From Tardiphaga sp. 709 (lineage in GTDB: Bacteria > Pseudomonadota > Alphaproteobacteria > Rhizobiales > Xanthobacteraceae): a stretch of 64,000 bases of DNA. Below the pieces are notes generated by a model. The model was not told where the DNA came from and ran no database searches. It worked only from the letters and a program-made list of their open reading frames with translations. Location: the NCBI RefSeq assembly GCF_032401055.1, contig NZ_CP135529.1:3904501-3968500 (forward strand), read 5' to 3'. Position numbers and translations under genes: made by a program. This document shows positions 35,280 to 44,341 of the stretch, piece after piece; position 1 is the stretch's first letter; every line of letters begins with the position of its first letter.

Positions 35280-35855
35280 TACCGTTCCCCTGTATTGTGT
35301 TGACGAAGCCCCCAAGAAACTTCGTAAAAGAAAGTGCAGGTACGTAACTACAGTTCTGCATTAGCTTCGATCGAAGCGCCCATGGATTAACGTTTGTTTA
35401 CGTTTGAGGCGGGAGTTTGGCGCGGCTTTGGGCAAAACGGTGAGTTTATTGTGCTAAAACTTGGAGGCTGGTATCAGAGAAGTGGTAGCACGGTGCGTAA
35501 CGCTTCAATCTGTTCGCAGCGGTACTTTTAGTAATCCCGACACGGTGAACTACACAAACGCGCGCATAAGTATCGCTGAGAGAAATGATACTCGGTGACG
35601 CGCGTTTCGCTTTCCTCTGCTGTAGTTGCACCCGCGACAACGACAGCAAGCGTCTCTCCGACCTCGGCAATGAACATTTCGAGCGTCGCGCTTCGGAAAG
35701 CCCGCTATGCCGACGTGGTGCGATCTCACTCCTTCGCCGGAAAAGCGTGCGCCAGTACCGGCCGCATTAATGCCGCGGCAGAACCTGGTTCCGTCAATGC
35801 ACTTCAAGTGCTCGGGCAACTTGATCAATCTGCCGGCGTGGCTGTGCCACAAGCG
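35280..35855. other. Intergenic region upstream of secreted-substrate gene
   Basis: About 575 bp. The part next to 35280 must hold the minus-strand promoter of the secretion operon; it is AT-richer and includes ACGTTTGTTTACGTTT-like sequence near 35388-35405. The 35450-35850 part contains short open frames on both strands (e.g. 35595-35897, 35550-35852), none recognisable and none with a good ribosome-binding site. I see no gene here; decayed coding sequence is possible. Confidence 0.55.
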
Positions 35856-36527
35856 TCACGATGCCGATTGTACAAGCTCAGGCATCAGCTGTTTTGAGCC
35901 ATCAAGAAACACCCTCACTGCGTCGTTGACGATGTCGTCCAGTCGCTCCGGTGTCGGCGTGTCGTAGACGAAACGCCGGATGGCTATATAGAAGATGCGG
36001 CCGTGCAAACCCCAGAACATTTCGACCTCGCGCTCCGACAGCGGCACCTGATCGCTTGAAGGCAGCTTCAACTCGTGACGAAGCTCGCGGCAGGCGGGCT
36101 CGATGATCTGTTCGCGGACGATCTGAAGATAGCGCTTGGTGATGTCGAAGGATTTCATGCCGGAGAAGACGAAGATTCTCACCCAGTTGTATTCGAAGAC
36201 CTGCTCGACATATTCGAGATAGAAGCGCGACAACCGTGCCTGCAGCGACAGCGTGCGATCCTGGATCAGGCCGGCCCACGAGGGTGACCAGCGGCTGAGA
36301 TAGATCTCTTCATAGACGCGCTCGATCAGCGCTTCCTTGCTCGGGAAGTGCCGATAGATGGCCGAATGGGTGATGCCCATGCGTTTCGCCAGTTCGCGCG
36401 TCTGCCCGCCGAAGCCGTGTTCGGCGAAGAATTTCACCGCTTCGTCGACGATGAAGCGCTCGCGCTCCGCCGCGCGCATGTTGCGACGCGGTGGCTTTTC
36501 AACTGATTTGATGGGCTTTTTTGCCAT
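35856..36527 (-). CDS. TetR-family repressor of the molybdenum-hydroxylase operon
   Basis: About 223 residues from ATG 36527; an upstream TTG (36563) would extend it into the operator. The N-terminal helix-turn-helix is clear (FFAEHGFGGQTRELAKRMGI, then HSAIYRHFPSKEALIERVYE). The C-terminal ligand domain is of the all-helical type. It is divergent from the CoxM-like gene across ~150 bp that carry two identical dyads, so it most likely represses that operon and itself, and is released by the operon's substrate or a CoA/acid derivative. The ligand is unknown. Confidence 0.9.
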   Translation of the reverse strand: MAKKPIKSVEKPPRRNMRAAERERFIVDEAVKFFAEHGFGGQTRELAKRMGITHSAIYRHFPSKEALIERVYEEIYLSRWSPSWAGLIQDRTLSLQARLSRFYLEYVEQVFEYNWVRIFVFSGMKSFDITKRYLQIVREQIIEPACRELRHELKLPSSDQVPLSEREVEMFWGLHGRIFYIAIRRFVYDTPTPERLDDIVNDAVRVFLDGSKQLMPELVQSAS

Positions 36528-36574
36528 TTTTGCTTCGCGTTGCGGGAGTTCTGAATAGCTCAATTCGAAAAAGA

Positions 36575-36586
36575 GACCAAATGGTC
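36575..36586. promoter_or_regulatory. TetR operator copy 1
   Basis: GACCAAATGGTC: half-sites GACCA and TGGTC around AA. It lies 48 bp upstream of the TetR ATG. An identical copy lies 54 bp further on. Two copies of the same dyad between divergent genes, one encoding TetR, strongly suggest its binding sites. Confidence 0.8.
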
Positions 36587-36628
36587 ATTTTAAGTTGACC
36601 CGGGGAAATCGACGTGTTCTAGATTTCC

Positions 36629-36640
36629 GACCAAATGGTC
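36629..36640. promoter_or_regulatory. TetR operator copy 2
   Basis: A second GACCAAATGGTC, 38 bp upstream of the CoxM-like TTG start and so placed to block its promoter or early transcription. The start-to-start distance from copy 1 is 54 bp, about five helical turns, which would place two dimers on the same face of the DNA. Confidence 0.8.
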
Positions 36641-36677
36641 ACAACTGGACGTCCGCGAGACGTTTAGGGAGAAGACG

Positions 36678-37541
36678 TTGAAGGCGAGGGCGTTCAACTA
36701 TGTGAGGGCTTCCACCGTGGTGGAGGCTTTGAAAGCGTTCGAGGAAGCCGGCGACGATGCGAGTTACATCGCAGGTGGCCAGAGCCTCGTACCGGCGCTT
36801 GCCTTGCGTTTGCAGGCGCCGCAACTGCTGATCGACATCGCGCATATCTTGACGCTTCGTGGCATCGACCTGCAGGGTGATTGGTTGCGCATTGGCGCGC
36901 TCACCCGCCATCACGAAGTGCTGACCGATCCGTTGATCCGCCGGCACGCGCCGCTCTACAGCGAAGCCGCGCCGCATGTGGCGCATCCGGCCATACGAAA
37001 CAAAGGCACGCTCGGCGGCAGTATTTCACACGCCGATCCGGCCTCGGAATTCCCGGCGATGACGTTGGCGCTGGGCGCTGAGCTCGAAATTGCTGGCCGC
37101 GACGGCGTACGTCGCGTGCCGGCCGACGATTTCTTCCTCGATTTGTTTCAGACAGCGATCGAACCGGGCGAGCTTCTTGTCGCGATTCACGTGCCGGTGG
37201 TTCGACCAAATCATCGCTGGGCCTTTCACGAGCTTGCGCGTCGGCGTGGCGACTTTGCGCTGGTGGGCTGCGGCATTCTCACCGAATTCGTCGATGACGT
37301 CGTCAAACAGGTGCGTATCGCGTTCTTCTCTGTAGGCAGCACGCCACTGCGCGCCCGGCAGGCGGAAGAAGCTCTGATCGGCAAGAGGCTGGATCAGGCT
37401 GCAATCGCTGCTGCGCAGGCCGTTGTCGGCGACGATCTCGATCCGCCTGAAGACGAGCACACGCCGCCTGCCATGAAGCGCCATCTGGCGCGCGTTCTTC
37501 TCGGCCGACTGCTGGGCGAGATCGCGAGGCAGGGCGCATGA
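36678..37541 (+). CDS. FAD-binding medium subunit of molybdenum hydroxylase (CoxM-like)
   Basis: 287 residues. FAD-binding motifs are AGGQSLVPALALRLQAP and LGGSISHADPASEFPA; the C-terminal CO-dehydrogenase flavoprotein domain follows (FFSVGSTPLRARQAEEAL). It passes electrons from the FeS subunit to an acceptor. TTG 36678 is the start, supported by AGGGAGA upstream and by agreement with family N-termini. The stop overlaps the FeS-subunit ATG (ATGA). Subunit order M-S-L is that of cox operons. Confidence 0.93.
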   Translation: MKARAFNYVRASTVVEALKAFEEAGDDASYIAGGQSLVPALALRLQAPQLLIDIAHILTLRGIDLQGDWLRIGALTRHHEVLTDPLIRRHAPLYSEAAPHVAHPAIRNKGTLGGSISHADPASEFPAMTLALGAELEIAGRDGVRRVPADDFFLDLFQTAIEPGELLVAIHVPVVRPNHRWAFHELARRRGDFALVGCGILTEFVDDVVKQVRIAFFSVGSTPLRARQAEEALIGKRLDQAAIAAAQAVVGDDLDPPEDEHTPPAMKRHLARVLLGRLLGEIARQGA

Positions 37542-38050
37542 ACGATCTCGTCCATGTCACCATGACGGTGAACGGCACTGAGGTGTCGCACAGCATCGCG
37601 CCGCGCATCACGCTAGCGGATTTCCTGCGCCAGACGCTGGAACTGACCGGCACCCATGCCGGCTGCGAGATGGGCGTTTGCGGCGCCTGTCTGGTTATTC
37701 TGGATGGCCGCGTCGTACATTCTTGTCTGACCTTCGCGGTGCAGGCAAGTGGGGCGGCCATCGAGACCGTCGAAGGTCTTAGCGAGCGCACTGCGATTGC
37801 CGATCTTCAGGAGGCATTTCATCAGCGCAATGCCCTGCAATGCGGCTTCTGTACGCCGGGGATGCTGATGACGGCCCATGCCCTGCTGTCGCAGCCGGGC
37901 GTGCCGTCGCGCGAAGAGATCCGCGACGCGCTGTCGGGCAATTACTGTCGCTGTACCGGCTATGAAGCGATTGTCGATGCGATCGAGAAGGTCGCTCGCG
38001 ACCGCGATGCTGGTGTGATTGCTCAGGCGTCCGAGGAGGTCAGCGCATGA
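37538..38050 (+). CDS. [2Fe-2S] small subunit of molybdenum hydroxylase (CoxS-like)
   Basis: 170 residues with two [2Fe-2S] clusters. The plant-ferredoxin-like N-terminal cluster is in AGCEMGVCGACLVILDGRVV with a fourth Cys at HSCLTF; the C-terminal helical cluster is in CGFCTPGMLM and NYCRCTGYEAIV. It carries electrons from the molybdenum site to FAD. Both ends overlap neighbours by ATGA. Confidence 0.95.
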   Translation: MNDLVHVTMTVNGTEVSHSIAPRITLADFLRQTLELTGTHAGCEMGVCGACLVILDGRVVHSCLTFAVQASGAAIETVEGLSERTAIADLQEAFHQRNALQCGFCTPGMLMTAHALLSQPGVPSREEIRDALSGNYCRCTGYEAIVDAIEKVARDRDAGVIAQASEEVSA

Positions 38051-40419
38051 GCGTGCTAACACCATTGGATCGTCCGAATTCCTATATCGGCCGCTCGGTC
38101 CCGCGCCCGAATGCCAAGCGGTTGCTGGCCGGTCGTGGTCGCTACGTCACAGATATCACGCTGCCGCGCATGCTTCATGTCGCCTATGTGCGCAGCCCAT
38201 ACGCGCATGCGCGCATCCTGTCGATCGACACGCAGACGGCACGTGAAATGCCCGGCGTACGTCTGATCGCGACCGGCGAGGACCTTGCGAAGCTCTGCAC
38301 GCCATGGGTCGGCACCATGGATCACTTCAAAGGCATGAAATCGCCGCCGCAACTGCCGCTGCCTGTCGACAAGGTCGTATGGTCCGGCCAGGCGGTTGTC
38401 GCGGTCGTAGCCGATACGCGCGCACTGGCTGAAGATGCAGCGGAGGCGGTGTATATCGCGTTCGATGAACTGCCCGCCGTTGTCGATATCGACGCTGCGC
38501 GCGCACCGGATGCGCCGGTGATTTCACCGGAACTCGGCAGCAATCTCTGTTTCCATGGCAAGATCGACACCGGCGGTGTCGAGGATGTCTTCGCCGGCGC
38601 CGCGCATGTGGTGGAAGAGGAGTTTCACTTCGGTCGCCACACGGCGGTCACCATGGAGCCGCGCGCGATCATCGCTGATTACGATGCCAGCGAAGGGCAA
38701 TTGACGGTGCATCATGCGACGCAGACGCCGTATCAGTTCCAGGATATCTATGCCCGCCACTACGGCCTCCCCGAATCCCGCGTCCGCGTGATCGCACCGG
38801 ATATCGGCGGTTCGTTCGGTATGAAGCTGCACATGTATCACGAGGACATGGCGGTGATCGGGCTCAGCATGATGCTGGGCCGCCCGGTGAAATACGTCGC
38901 CGACCGGATCGAATCTTTCGTGTCGGATATCCACGCGCGCGATCATCGCGTCCGCGCACGCATGGCGGCCGATGCAGAGGGTAACATCCTGGCGATGGAT
39001 GTGGAGGACGTTACAGGCATCGGGGCATTCTCGGCCTATCCGCGCACCAGTGTGGTCGAAGGCAATCAGGTCTACCGCCTGATGGGCGCGCCTTACACAT
39101 TCAGGAATTATAGGGCCGATCTGCAGGTGGTGTTCCAGAACAAGGTGCAGATGAGCCAATACCGGGCCGTTGGGCATCCGGTGGCCTGCACCGTCACCGA
39201 GCGTCTGGTGGACATGATCGCCGACAAAACGGCGCAGGATGTGTTCGACATCCGCAGCCGCAACATGATCGCGGACGACGCCTATCCCTGTACATCTCCG
39301 ACCGGCTACCAGTTCGAAGCGCTGTCGCATCACGCCTGTCTCGCCAGGCTGAAGGCGATGATGGGCTACGAGCGGCTGCGCGCCGAGCAGGCCGAACTGC
39401 GCACCAAGGGCATTCATCGCGGAATCGGTATCGCCACCTTTGTGGAAATCACCAATCCCGGCCCGGCCTTCTATGGCGTCGGCGGTGCGCGCATCTCGTC
39501 GCAGGATGGCGCCATCGTCAAGATCACGCCGTCGGGGGATGTTCATTGCTCGATTTCAGTGACCGAACTCGGGCAGGGCACCGAGACCATCATCGGGCAG
39601 ATCGTCGCCGAACATCTCGGCGTCGATAGCAATCGCATCAAGGTGATGACAGGCGACACAGACACCACCCCGCATGGCGGTGCGACCTATGCCTGCCGTG
39701 GCGCCGGTATCGGCGGCGAAACGGCGTTGCAGGCCGCCAAGAAGCTCAAGGCCAATGTGCTGGCCGTGGCGGCGGCAATCTTGCAGGACGAACCGGAGAA
39801 GCTCGACATCCACAGTGGCTGGATCGTGGATGCCGCGACGGCGCAGCAGCGCATGGAGCTCTCCGAGATCGCGCGCATCGCTTACTTCCGGTCGGATACA
39901 CTGCCGCCCGGCACGCAGGCGCAACTGTCGGTCGCGCATCATTACGCGCCGCAAGGCTATCCCTTCGCCTTCACCAATGGTGTCCAGGCCTGTCATCTCG
40001 AACTCGATGTCGAGACAGGTCTGGTCAAGATACTCAAGCTATGGGTGGTCGAGGATTGCGGCCGTGTCATCAATCCGTTGCTGGTCGATGAGCAGATCCG
40101 CGGCGGCGTCGTGCAGGGGCTCGGCGCGGCGTTCTTCGAGGAATGCGTCTACGGAGACAACGGCCAGCTCACCAATGGCTCGCTCGCCGACTATCTCGTG
40201 CCGATGGCGGTGGAGATGCCGGACATCGAAATCGGACATGTCGAGACGCCGACGCTGGATACCCAGCTCGGCGCCAAGGGTGTCGGCGAAGCCGGTACGG
40301 CTGCGGCATCAGCAGCAGCGCTTAATGCGATGAATGATGCGATGAAGCCATTCGGAGGCACGGTCGCGCAGGTGCCAATGACACCGGCGCGAATACTCAA
40401 GGCGCTTGGACACATCTGA
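38047..40419 (+). CDS. Molybdopterin-binding large subunit (CoxL/xanthine dehydrogenase family)
   Basis: 790 residues, full family length. Molybdopterin motifs GGSFGMK and the catalytic Glu in KGVGEAGTAA are present. The active-site loop reads MSQYRAVGHP, not the AYxCSFR of form I CO dehydrogenase, and only loosely like the AYRGAGR of form II. The enzyme is thus a hydroxylase of an unknown organic substrate rather than a CO oxidiser. Candidates include aromatic or N-heterocyclic acids and aldehydes. The downstream uptake system presumably delivers the substrate. Confidence 0.92.
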   Translation: MSVLTPLDRPNSYIGRSVPRPNAKRLLAGRGRYVTDITLPRMLHVAYVRSPYAHARILSIDTQTAREMPGVRLIATGEDLAKLCTPWVGTMDHFKGMKSPPQLPLPVDKVVWSGQAVVAVVADTRALAEDAAEAVYIAFDELPAVVDIDAARAPDAPVISPELGSNLCFHGKIDTGGVEDVFAGAAHVVEEEFHFGRHTAVTMEPRAIIADYDASEGQLTVHHATQTPYQFQDIYARHYGLPESRVRVIAPDIGGSFGMKLHMYHEDMAVIGLSMMLGRPVKYVADRIESFVSDIHARDHRVRARMAADAEGNILAMDVEDVTGIGAFSAYPRTSVVEGNQVYRLMGAPYTFRNYRADLQVVFQNKVQMSQYRAVGHPVACTVTERLVDMIADKTAQDVFDIRSRNMIADDAYPCTSPTGYQFEALSHHACLARLKAMMGYERLRAEQAELRTKGIHRGIGIATFVEITNPGPAFYGVGGARISSQDGAIVKITPSGDVHCSISVTELGQGTETIIGQIVAEHLGVDSNRIKVMTGDTDTTPHGGATYACRGAGIGGETALQAAKKLKANVLAVAAAILQDEPEKLDIHSGWIVDAATAQQRMELSEIARIAYFRSDTLPPGTQAQLSVAHHYAPQGYPFAFTNGVQACHLELDVETGLVKILKLWVVEDCGRVINPLLVDEQIRGGVVQGLGAAFFEECVYGDNGQLTNGSLADYLVPMAVEMPDIEIGHVETPTLDTQLGAKGVGEAGTAAASAAALNAMNDAMKPFGGTVAQVPMTPARILKALGHI

Positions 40420-40448
40420 CCCATAAAAGAAATCAAACGGAGGACATC

Positions 40449-41699
40449 ATGACGAAGGACATTCGAGACACCAAACGCAATCATATTTCGCGCCGCCACG
40501 TGCTGGCCGCGCTCGGCACCGGCGCGAGCGTCGTCGCCATGCCGTGGATTGCACGCGCTGCCGACGACACGATCCGCATCGGCTTTCCGACACCGCTGAC
40601 CGGCCCGTTCGCGGCGGAAGCCAAGGATCAGGTCAAGAGTGCAGAGCTTGCCGTCAAGCAGTTCAACGACAAGGGCGGCGTCAACGGTCGCAAGATCGAG
40701 CTGCTGGTGCGCGATGACAAGCTCAATGGCGGCGAGGCCGCGACCCGCACGCTCGAGCTCATCGAAAAAGACAAGGTGCATGCGATTGTCGGATCGCTGT
40801 CCAGCGCGGTGCAGCTCGCGGTCAATGAAGTGACGCGTGCCCGCGGCGTGCTCTATGTCTCCATCAGCCAGTCCGACACCATCAACGAGGTCAAAGACTT
40901 CAGCAAATACACCTTCCATGAAGCGCTCAACCCGACCATGACCGCAGGTGCCGTGGCGCGGCACGCCTTCAAGAAGGGAACCAAGGTTGCGCATCTCGTG
41001 GCCGACTATGCCTATGGCCATGAAATGCTGCGCGGCTTCAAGCGTGCGCAGGCCGTAATCGGTGCTGAGACCGTCGGCGAGATCATGCACCCGTTCGGTG
41101 CCGCAGATTACTCGACCTTTATGCCGCGTCTGCGCTCGATGCGCCCGGACATCCTGTGCATCAGCAATTTCGGTCGCGATCAGGCTAATTCGATCAAGCA
41201 GGCGGTCGATTTCGGCCTCAAGCAGCAGGCCAAGATCGTTGTGCCTGTGCTGCTGCACAACCAGCGGCTGGCGGTGAGCCCGGAAGTGTTCGAAGGTGTC
41301 GTTGGCGGTTCTAACTACTATTGGGGCCTTGAGAGCCAGTTGCCGAGTGCCAAGGCGTTCAACGACGCCTATCGCGCGGCCAATGGCGGCGCGATCCCGA
41401 CCGACTACGGCGCCTATGGCTATACCGGCGTCTCGTCGCTGCTGCAGGCGATGCAAGTGGCCGGCGGTACCGACACCGACAAGGTGATCGCGGCGCTGGA
41501 AGGCCTGAAATACGATGTCGCCAAGGGCCCGCAATATTATCGCAAATGCGATCACCAGTCGGTCCAATCGGTTCTCGTGCTCGAGTCCAAGAAGAAGGCC
41601 GATATGAAGGGCGACAGCGATCTGTTCAGCATCGTGGCCAATGAGCCGGCTTCGGAAAACGTGCTGCGCAGCTGTACGGAACTCGGCTTCCCGGCCTAA
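40449..41699 (+). CDS. Branched-chain-amino-acid-type ABC substrate-binding protein, Tat signal
   Basis: 416 residues. The N-terminus has a twin-arginine signal (SRRHVLAALGTGASVVA, mature from about ADDTIRIGF). The LivK/Peripla_BP_6 fold is shown by FPTPLTGPFAAEAKDQVKSA and NDKGGVNGRKIELLVRDDKL. In these clusters LivK-like proteins often bind aromatic or other organic acids rather than amino acids. It begins 30 bp after the large-subunit stop with GGAGGACATC ahead of ATG 40449. Confidence 0.92.
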   Translation: MTKDIRDTKRNHISRRHVLAALGTGASVVAMPWIARAADDTIRIGFPTPLTGPFAAEAKDQVKSAELAVKQFNDKGGVNGRKIELLVRDDKLNGGEAATRTLELIEKDKVHAIVGSLSSAVQLAVNEVTRARGVLYVSISQSDTINEVKDFSKYTFHEALNPTMTAGAVARHAFKKGTKVAHLVADYAYGHEMLRGFKRAQAVIGAETVGEIMHPFGAADYSTFMPRLRSMRPDILCISNFGRDQANSIKQAVDFGLKQQAKIVVPVLLHNQRLAVSPEVFEGVVGGSNYYWGLESQLPSAKAFNDAYRAANGGAIPTDYGAYGYTGVSSLLQAMQVAGGTDTDKVIAALEGLKYDVAKGPQYYRKCDHQSVQSVLVLESKKKADMKGDSDLFSIVANEPASENVLRSCTELGFPA

Positions 41700-41718
41700 A
41701 CGAAAGTACGCGCCTTCC

Positions 41719-42585
41719 ATGGATACAGAACTCATCCTGATGCAACTCTTCTCCGGAGTTGCCCTCGGTGCGATCCTCGTGATCACCGCGCTCGGCCTGT
41801 CGATCATTTTCGGCATGCTCGGCGTGGTGAACTTCGCGCATGGCGCGCTGTTCATGGTCGGCGCCTATGCCGGGCTATGGGTCGCCTCATTGACCGGCAG
41901 TTTCTGGTGGGGGCTGCTTGTTGCCCCCATCATGATCGGCGTGTTCGGGATGGCGATCGAATATGTCCTGATCCGTCCGCTTTACGGCCGTTCGATCGAC
42001 GATCCGCTTCTACTCACCTTCGGTCTCAGTTACGTGCTGGTGGAAGGCGTGCGCATCGTGTTCGGCAGTGACGGCATTCCGTTTCCCACGCCGTCGTCAC
42101 TGACCGGCGTGGTCGATCTCGGCGTCGGTTTCTTCCCGATCTACCGCATCTTCGTCGTCGGCGTTGTCTTCCTGGTCGTGGTGCTGTTATGGCTCGGGCT
42201 GGAGAAGACCAAGTTCGGCCTGATCGTGCGTGCAGGAGCGCGTGATCCGACCATGATGAAGGTGCTTGGCGTCGATATCAGCAAGGTCTGGCTGCTGGTG
42301 TTCGGGCTCGGTGTCGGACTGGCCTCGCTCGGCGGCGTGCTCTCCGGCCCGATGCGGTCAGTCAATCCGGAAATGGGCGCCTTGGTGCTGGCCGAAGCCT
42401 TTGTGGTGACTGTCATCGGCGGCCTCGGCTCGCTGGTCGGCTCGATCATCGCGGGTCTTCTGGTCGGCGTCGTGATCAGCATGACCGCGCTGTTCGCACC
42501 GGAAATGGCGACCATCGTGATGTTCGCGCTGATGGCCATCGTCCTTCTGATCCGGCCGCAGGGCCTGTTCGGCAAACTCGCGTAA
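41719..42585 (+). CDS. ABC permease LivH-type
   Basis: 288 residues from ATG 41719; the frame runs upstream but overlaps the binding-protein gene. It has about eight membrane segments, beginning MQLFSGVALGAILVITALGL. The LivH signatures GMLGVVNFAHGALFMVGAY and EAFVVTVIGGLGSLVGSIIA are present. It forms the membrane channel with the LivM-type subunit. Confidence 0.93.
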   Translation: MDTELILMQLFSGVALGAILVITALGLSIIFGMLGVVNFAHGALFMVGAYAGLWVASLTGSFWWGLLVAPIMIGVFGMAIEYVLIRPLYGRSIDDPLLLTFGLSYVLVEGVRIVFGSDGIPFPTPSSLTGVVDLGVGFFPIYRIFVVGVVFLVVVLLWLGLEKTKFGLIVRAGARDPTMMKVLGVDISKVWLLVFGLGVGLASLGGVLSGPMRSVNPEMGALVLAEAFVVTVIGGLGSLVGSIIAGLLVGVVISMTALFAPEMATIVMFALMAIVLLIRPQGLFGKLA

Positions 42586-42596
42586 CGGAGCGGACC

Positions 42597-43589
42597 ATGA
42601 CATCCCCGGCGCTCGCCGTTTCTCCTTCCGCCAGTGCGCGAAAGCCTGCGCGCTTCAAATCGCTCGTGACCAAGTATCGCGTTCCGTTGTCGATCCTCGC
42701 GCTATGCCTGCTGCCGTGGTTGCTGCCGTCCAAGGCGCTGGCAGTGAACGTCCTGATCTACGGTACGGTTGCCGTCGGCTATAATCTGCTATTCGGCTAT
42801 ACTGGTTTGCTGTCGTTCGGCCATGCGGCCTTTGTCGGCACCGGGGCCTACATCACCGGCATCGCCATCGGCCAGTTCGGTGTGCCCTGGTATCTCGCAG
42901 TGCTGATGGGCGTTATTGGCGGCGCATTGCTGGCCTTCGTCATGGGAGCACTATCCACGCGCACACGCGGCATCTACTTTTCGATGGTGACGCTCGCTCT
43001 CGCCCAGTTGGTCTATTACGTGGCGCTCCAGACGCCGTCCTGGACAGGTGGCGAGAACGGACTGCGCGGTTTCACGGTCAACAAGATCAACCTGTTCGGA
43101 TTCGAGATCAATTTTCTCGACCCGGTCAACAAGTACTACGTGCTGATGGTATTCGCAGCGCTGGCGCTGTGGCTCGTCTCGCGCATTCTCAACTCGCCAT
43201 TCGGCGCAGCCATCGAGGCGATCCGCGAGAACGAGCGTCGCGCACGGACCTGCGGCTACAATGTCGAGCGCACCAAGCTGCTGTCATTCACACTGTCAGG
43301 CACGATTTGCGCCCTCGGTGGCACCATGTCGGCACTGCATCTGGCCTTCGTGCCGCTGGATTCGCTGCACTACTTGTCCTCCGGCATGATCGTGATGATG
43401 ACGCTGCTCGGCGGCGTCAGCAGCTTCTTCGGCCCGTTCATTGGTGCATTGGTTTTCCTGGTGATGGAGGACGTGTTCTCGCTGTGGACGTCGCACTGGC
43501 AGATTATTGTCGGATCCATCTTCGTGCTGTTCGTGCTGTTTCTGCCCAAGGGCATCTGGGGCACATTTCTCACAAAGGTCATGCGATGA
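42597..43589 (+). CDS. ABC permease LivM-type
   Basis: 330 residues with a charged N-terminal tail and about nine membrane segments. LivM motifs: GYNLLFGYTGLLSFGHAAFV, AIEAIRENERRARTCGYNV (coupling helix region) and LGGVSSFFGPFIGALVF. It begins 11 bp after the LivH stop (CGGAGCGG upstream) and overlaps the ATPase start by ATGA. Confidence 0.93.
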   Translation: MTSPALAVSPSASARKPARFKSLVTKYRVPLSILALCLLPWLLPSKALAVNVLIYGTVAVGYNLLFGYTGLLSFGHAAFVGTGAYITGIAIGQFGVPWYLAVLMGVIGGALLAFVMGALSTRTRGIYFSMVTLALAQLVYYVALQTPSWTGGENGLRGFTVNKINLFGFEINFLDPVNKYYVLMVFAALALWLVSRILNSPFGAAIEAIRENERRARTCGYNVERTKLLSFTLSGTICALGGTMSALHLAFVPLDSLHYLSSGMIVMMTLLGGVSSFFGPFIGALVFLVMEDVFSLWTSHWQIIVGSIFVLFVLFLPKGIWGTFLTKVMR

Positions 43590-44341
43590 ACGCGCCGCTT
43601 CTCGCCGTCAACGATATCGGAGTGAGGTTCGGCGGCTTCGTCGCGCTGCAAGGCGTGACGACGGAGTTCCGGCCGGGCCGCGTCACCTCCATCATCGGCC
43701 CCAACGGTGCCGGCAAGAGCACGTTCTTCAACGTGCTGTCCGGCGTGCTGACGCCGTCCAGCGGATCGATCCGCTTCAAGGGGGACGATCTCAAGGGCAC
43801 GAAGCAGCACGAATTCGTGCATCGCGGCATCGCGCGCTCCTATCAGATCACGAACATCTTTCCCGATCTGAGCGTCCACGAGAACGTACGCGTCGCAGCG
43901 CAAGCCAGCCGCTCGCGCTATAATATCTGGACCAACCGGAAGAAGTTCACGGAGCTGGATTCCAGGGCTGACGCGGCGCTGGAAGCCGTGGGGCTTGTCG
44001 GCAGGCGGGACGAGACCGCCAAGTTTTTGGCACATGGCCAGCAGCGCGCGCTGGAGATCGCCATCGCGCTGATCTCAAATCCGGAAGTGCTGCTGCTGGA
44101 CGAGCCGACCGCGGGCATGGGGCCGGAAGAGACCAAGGAAATGGTGGCGCTGCTAGAGAAGCTTGCGTCTGAGCGCACCATCCTGCTGGTCGAGCACAAG
44201 ATGAAGATGATCCTCGGCCTCAGCGACCGGATTCTGGTGCTGCATCATGGCCGGCTGATTGCGGACGGCTCACCGCGCGACATTCAGACGGACCCCGAGG
44301 TTCGTCGCGTCTATCTGGGACAGAACGATGGCTATGCTTGA
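43586..44341 (+). CDS. ABC ATPase LivG-type
   Basis: 251 residues from ATG 43586, overlapping the LivM stop. Walker A IIGPNGAGKSTFFNVLSG and Walker B LLLDEPTAGMGPEE are clear. The LivG-type signature is FLAHGQQRALEIAIAL, with HGQ in place of the common SGGQ. It energises the transporter with the LivF-type subunit. The last 14 bases overlap the LivF gene. Confidence 0.94.
   Translation: MNAPLLAVNDIGVRFGGFVALQGVTTEFRPGRVTSIIGPNGAGKSTFFNVLSGVLTPSSGSIRFKGDDLKGTKQHEFVHRGIARSYQITNIFPDLSVHENVRVAAQASRSRYNIWTNRKKFTELDSRADAALEAVGLVGRRDETAKFLAHGQQRALEIAIALISNPEVLLLDEPTAGMGPEETKEMVALLEKLASERTILLVEHKMKMILGLSDRILVLHHGRLIADGSPRDIQTDPEVRRVYLGQNDGYA

Noticed and set aside
35446-35897. Several overlapping short open frames upstream of the secretion operon
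   Set aside because: None is recognisable, they overlap on both strands, and none has a good start; decayed coding sequence cannot be excluded.
38047-40419. Aerobic CO dehydrogenase (CO oxidation)
   Set aside because: The active-site loop lacks the AYxCSFR motif needed for the Cu-S-Mo site, and the operon is tied to an organic-solute importer.
38524-41855. Long minus-strand open frames opposite the large hydroxylase subunit and binding-protein genes
   Set aside because: The plus-strand genes are unambiguous; the antisense frames are a by-product of high GC and have no family motifs.
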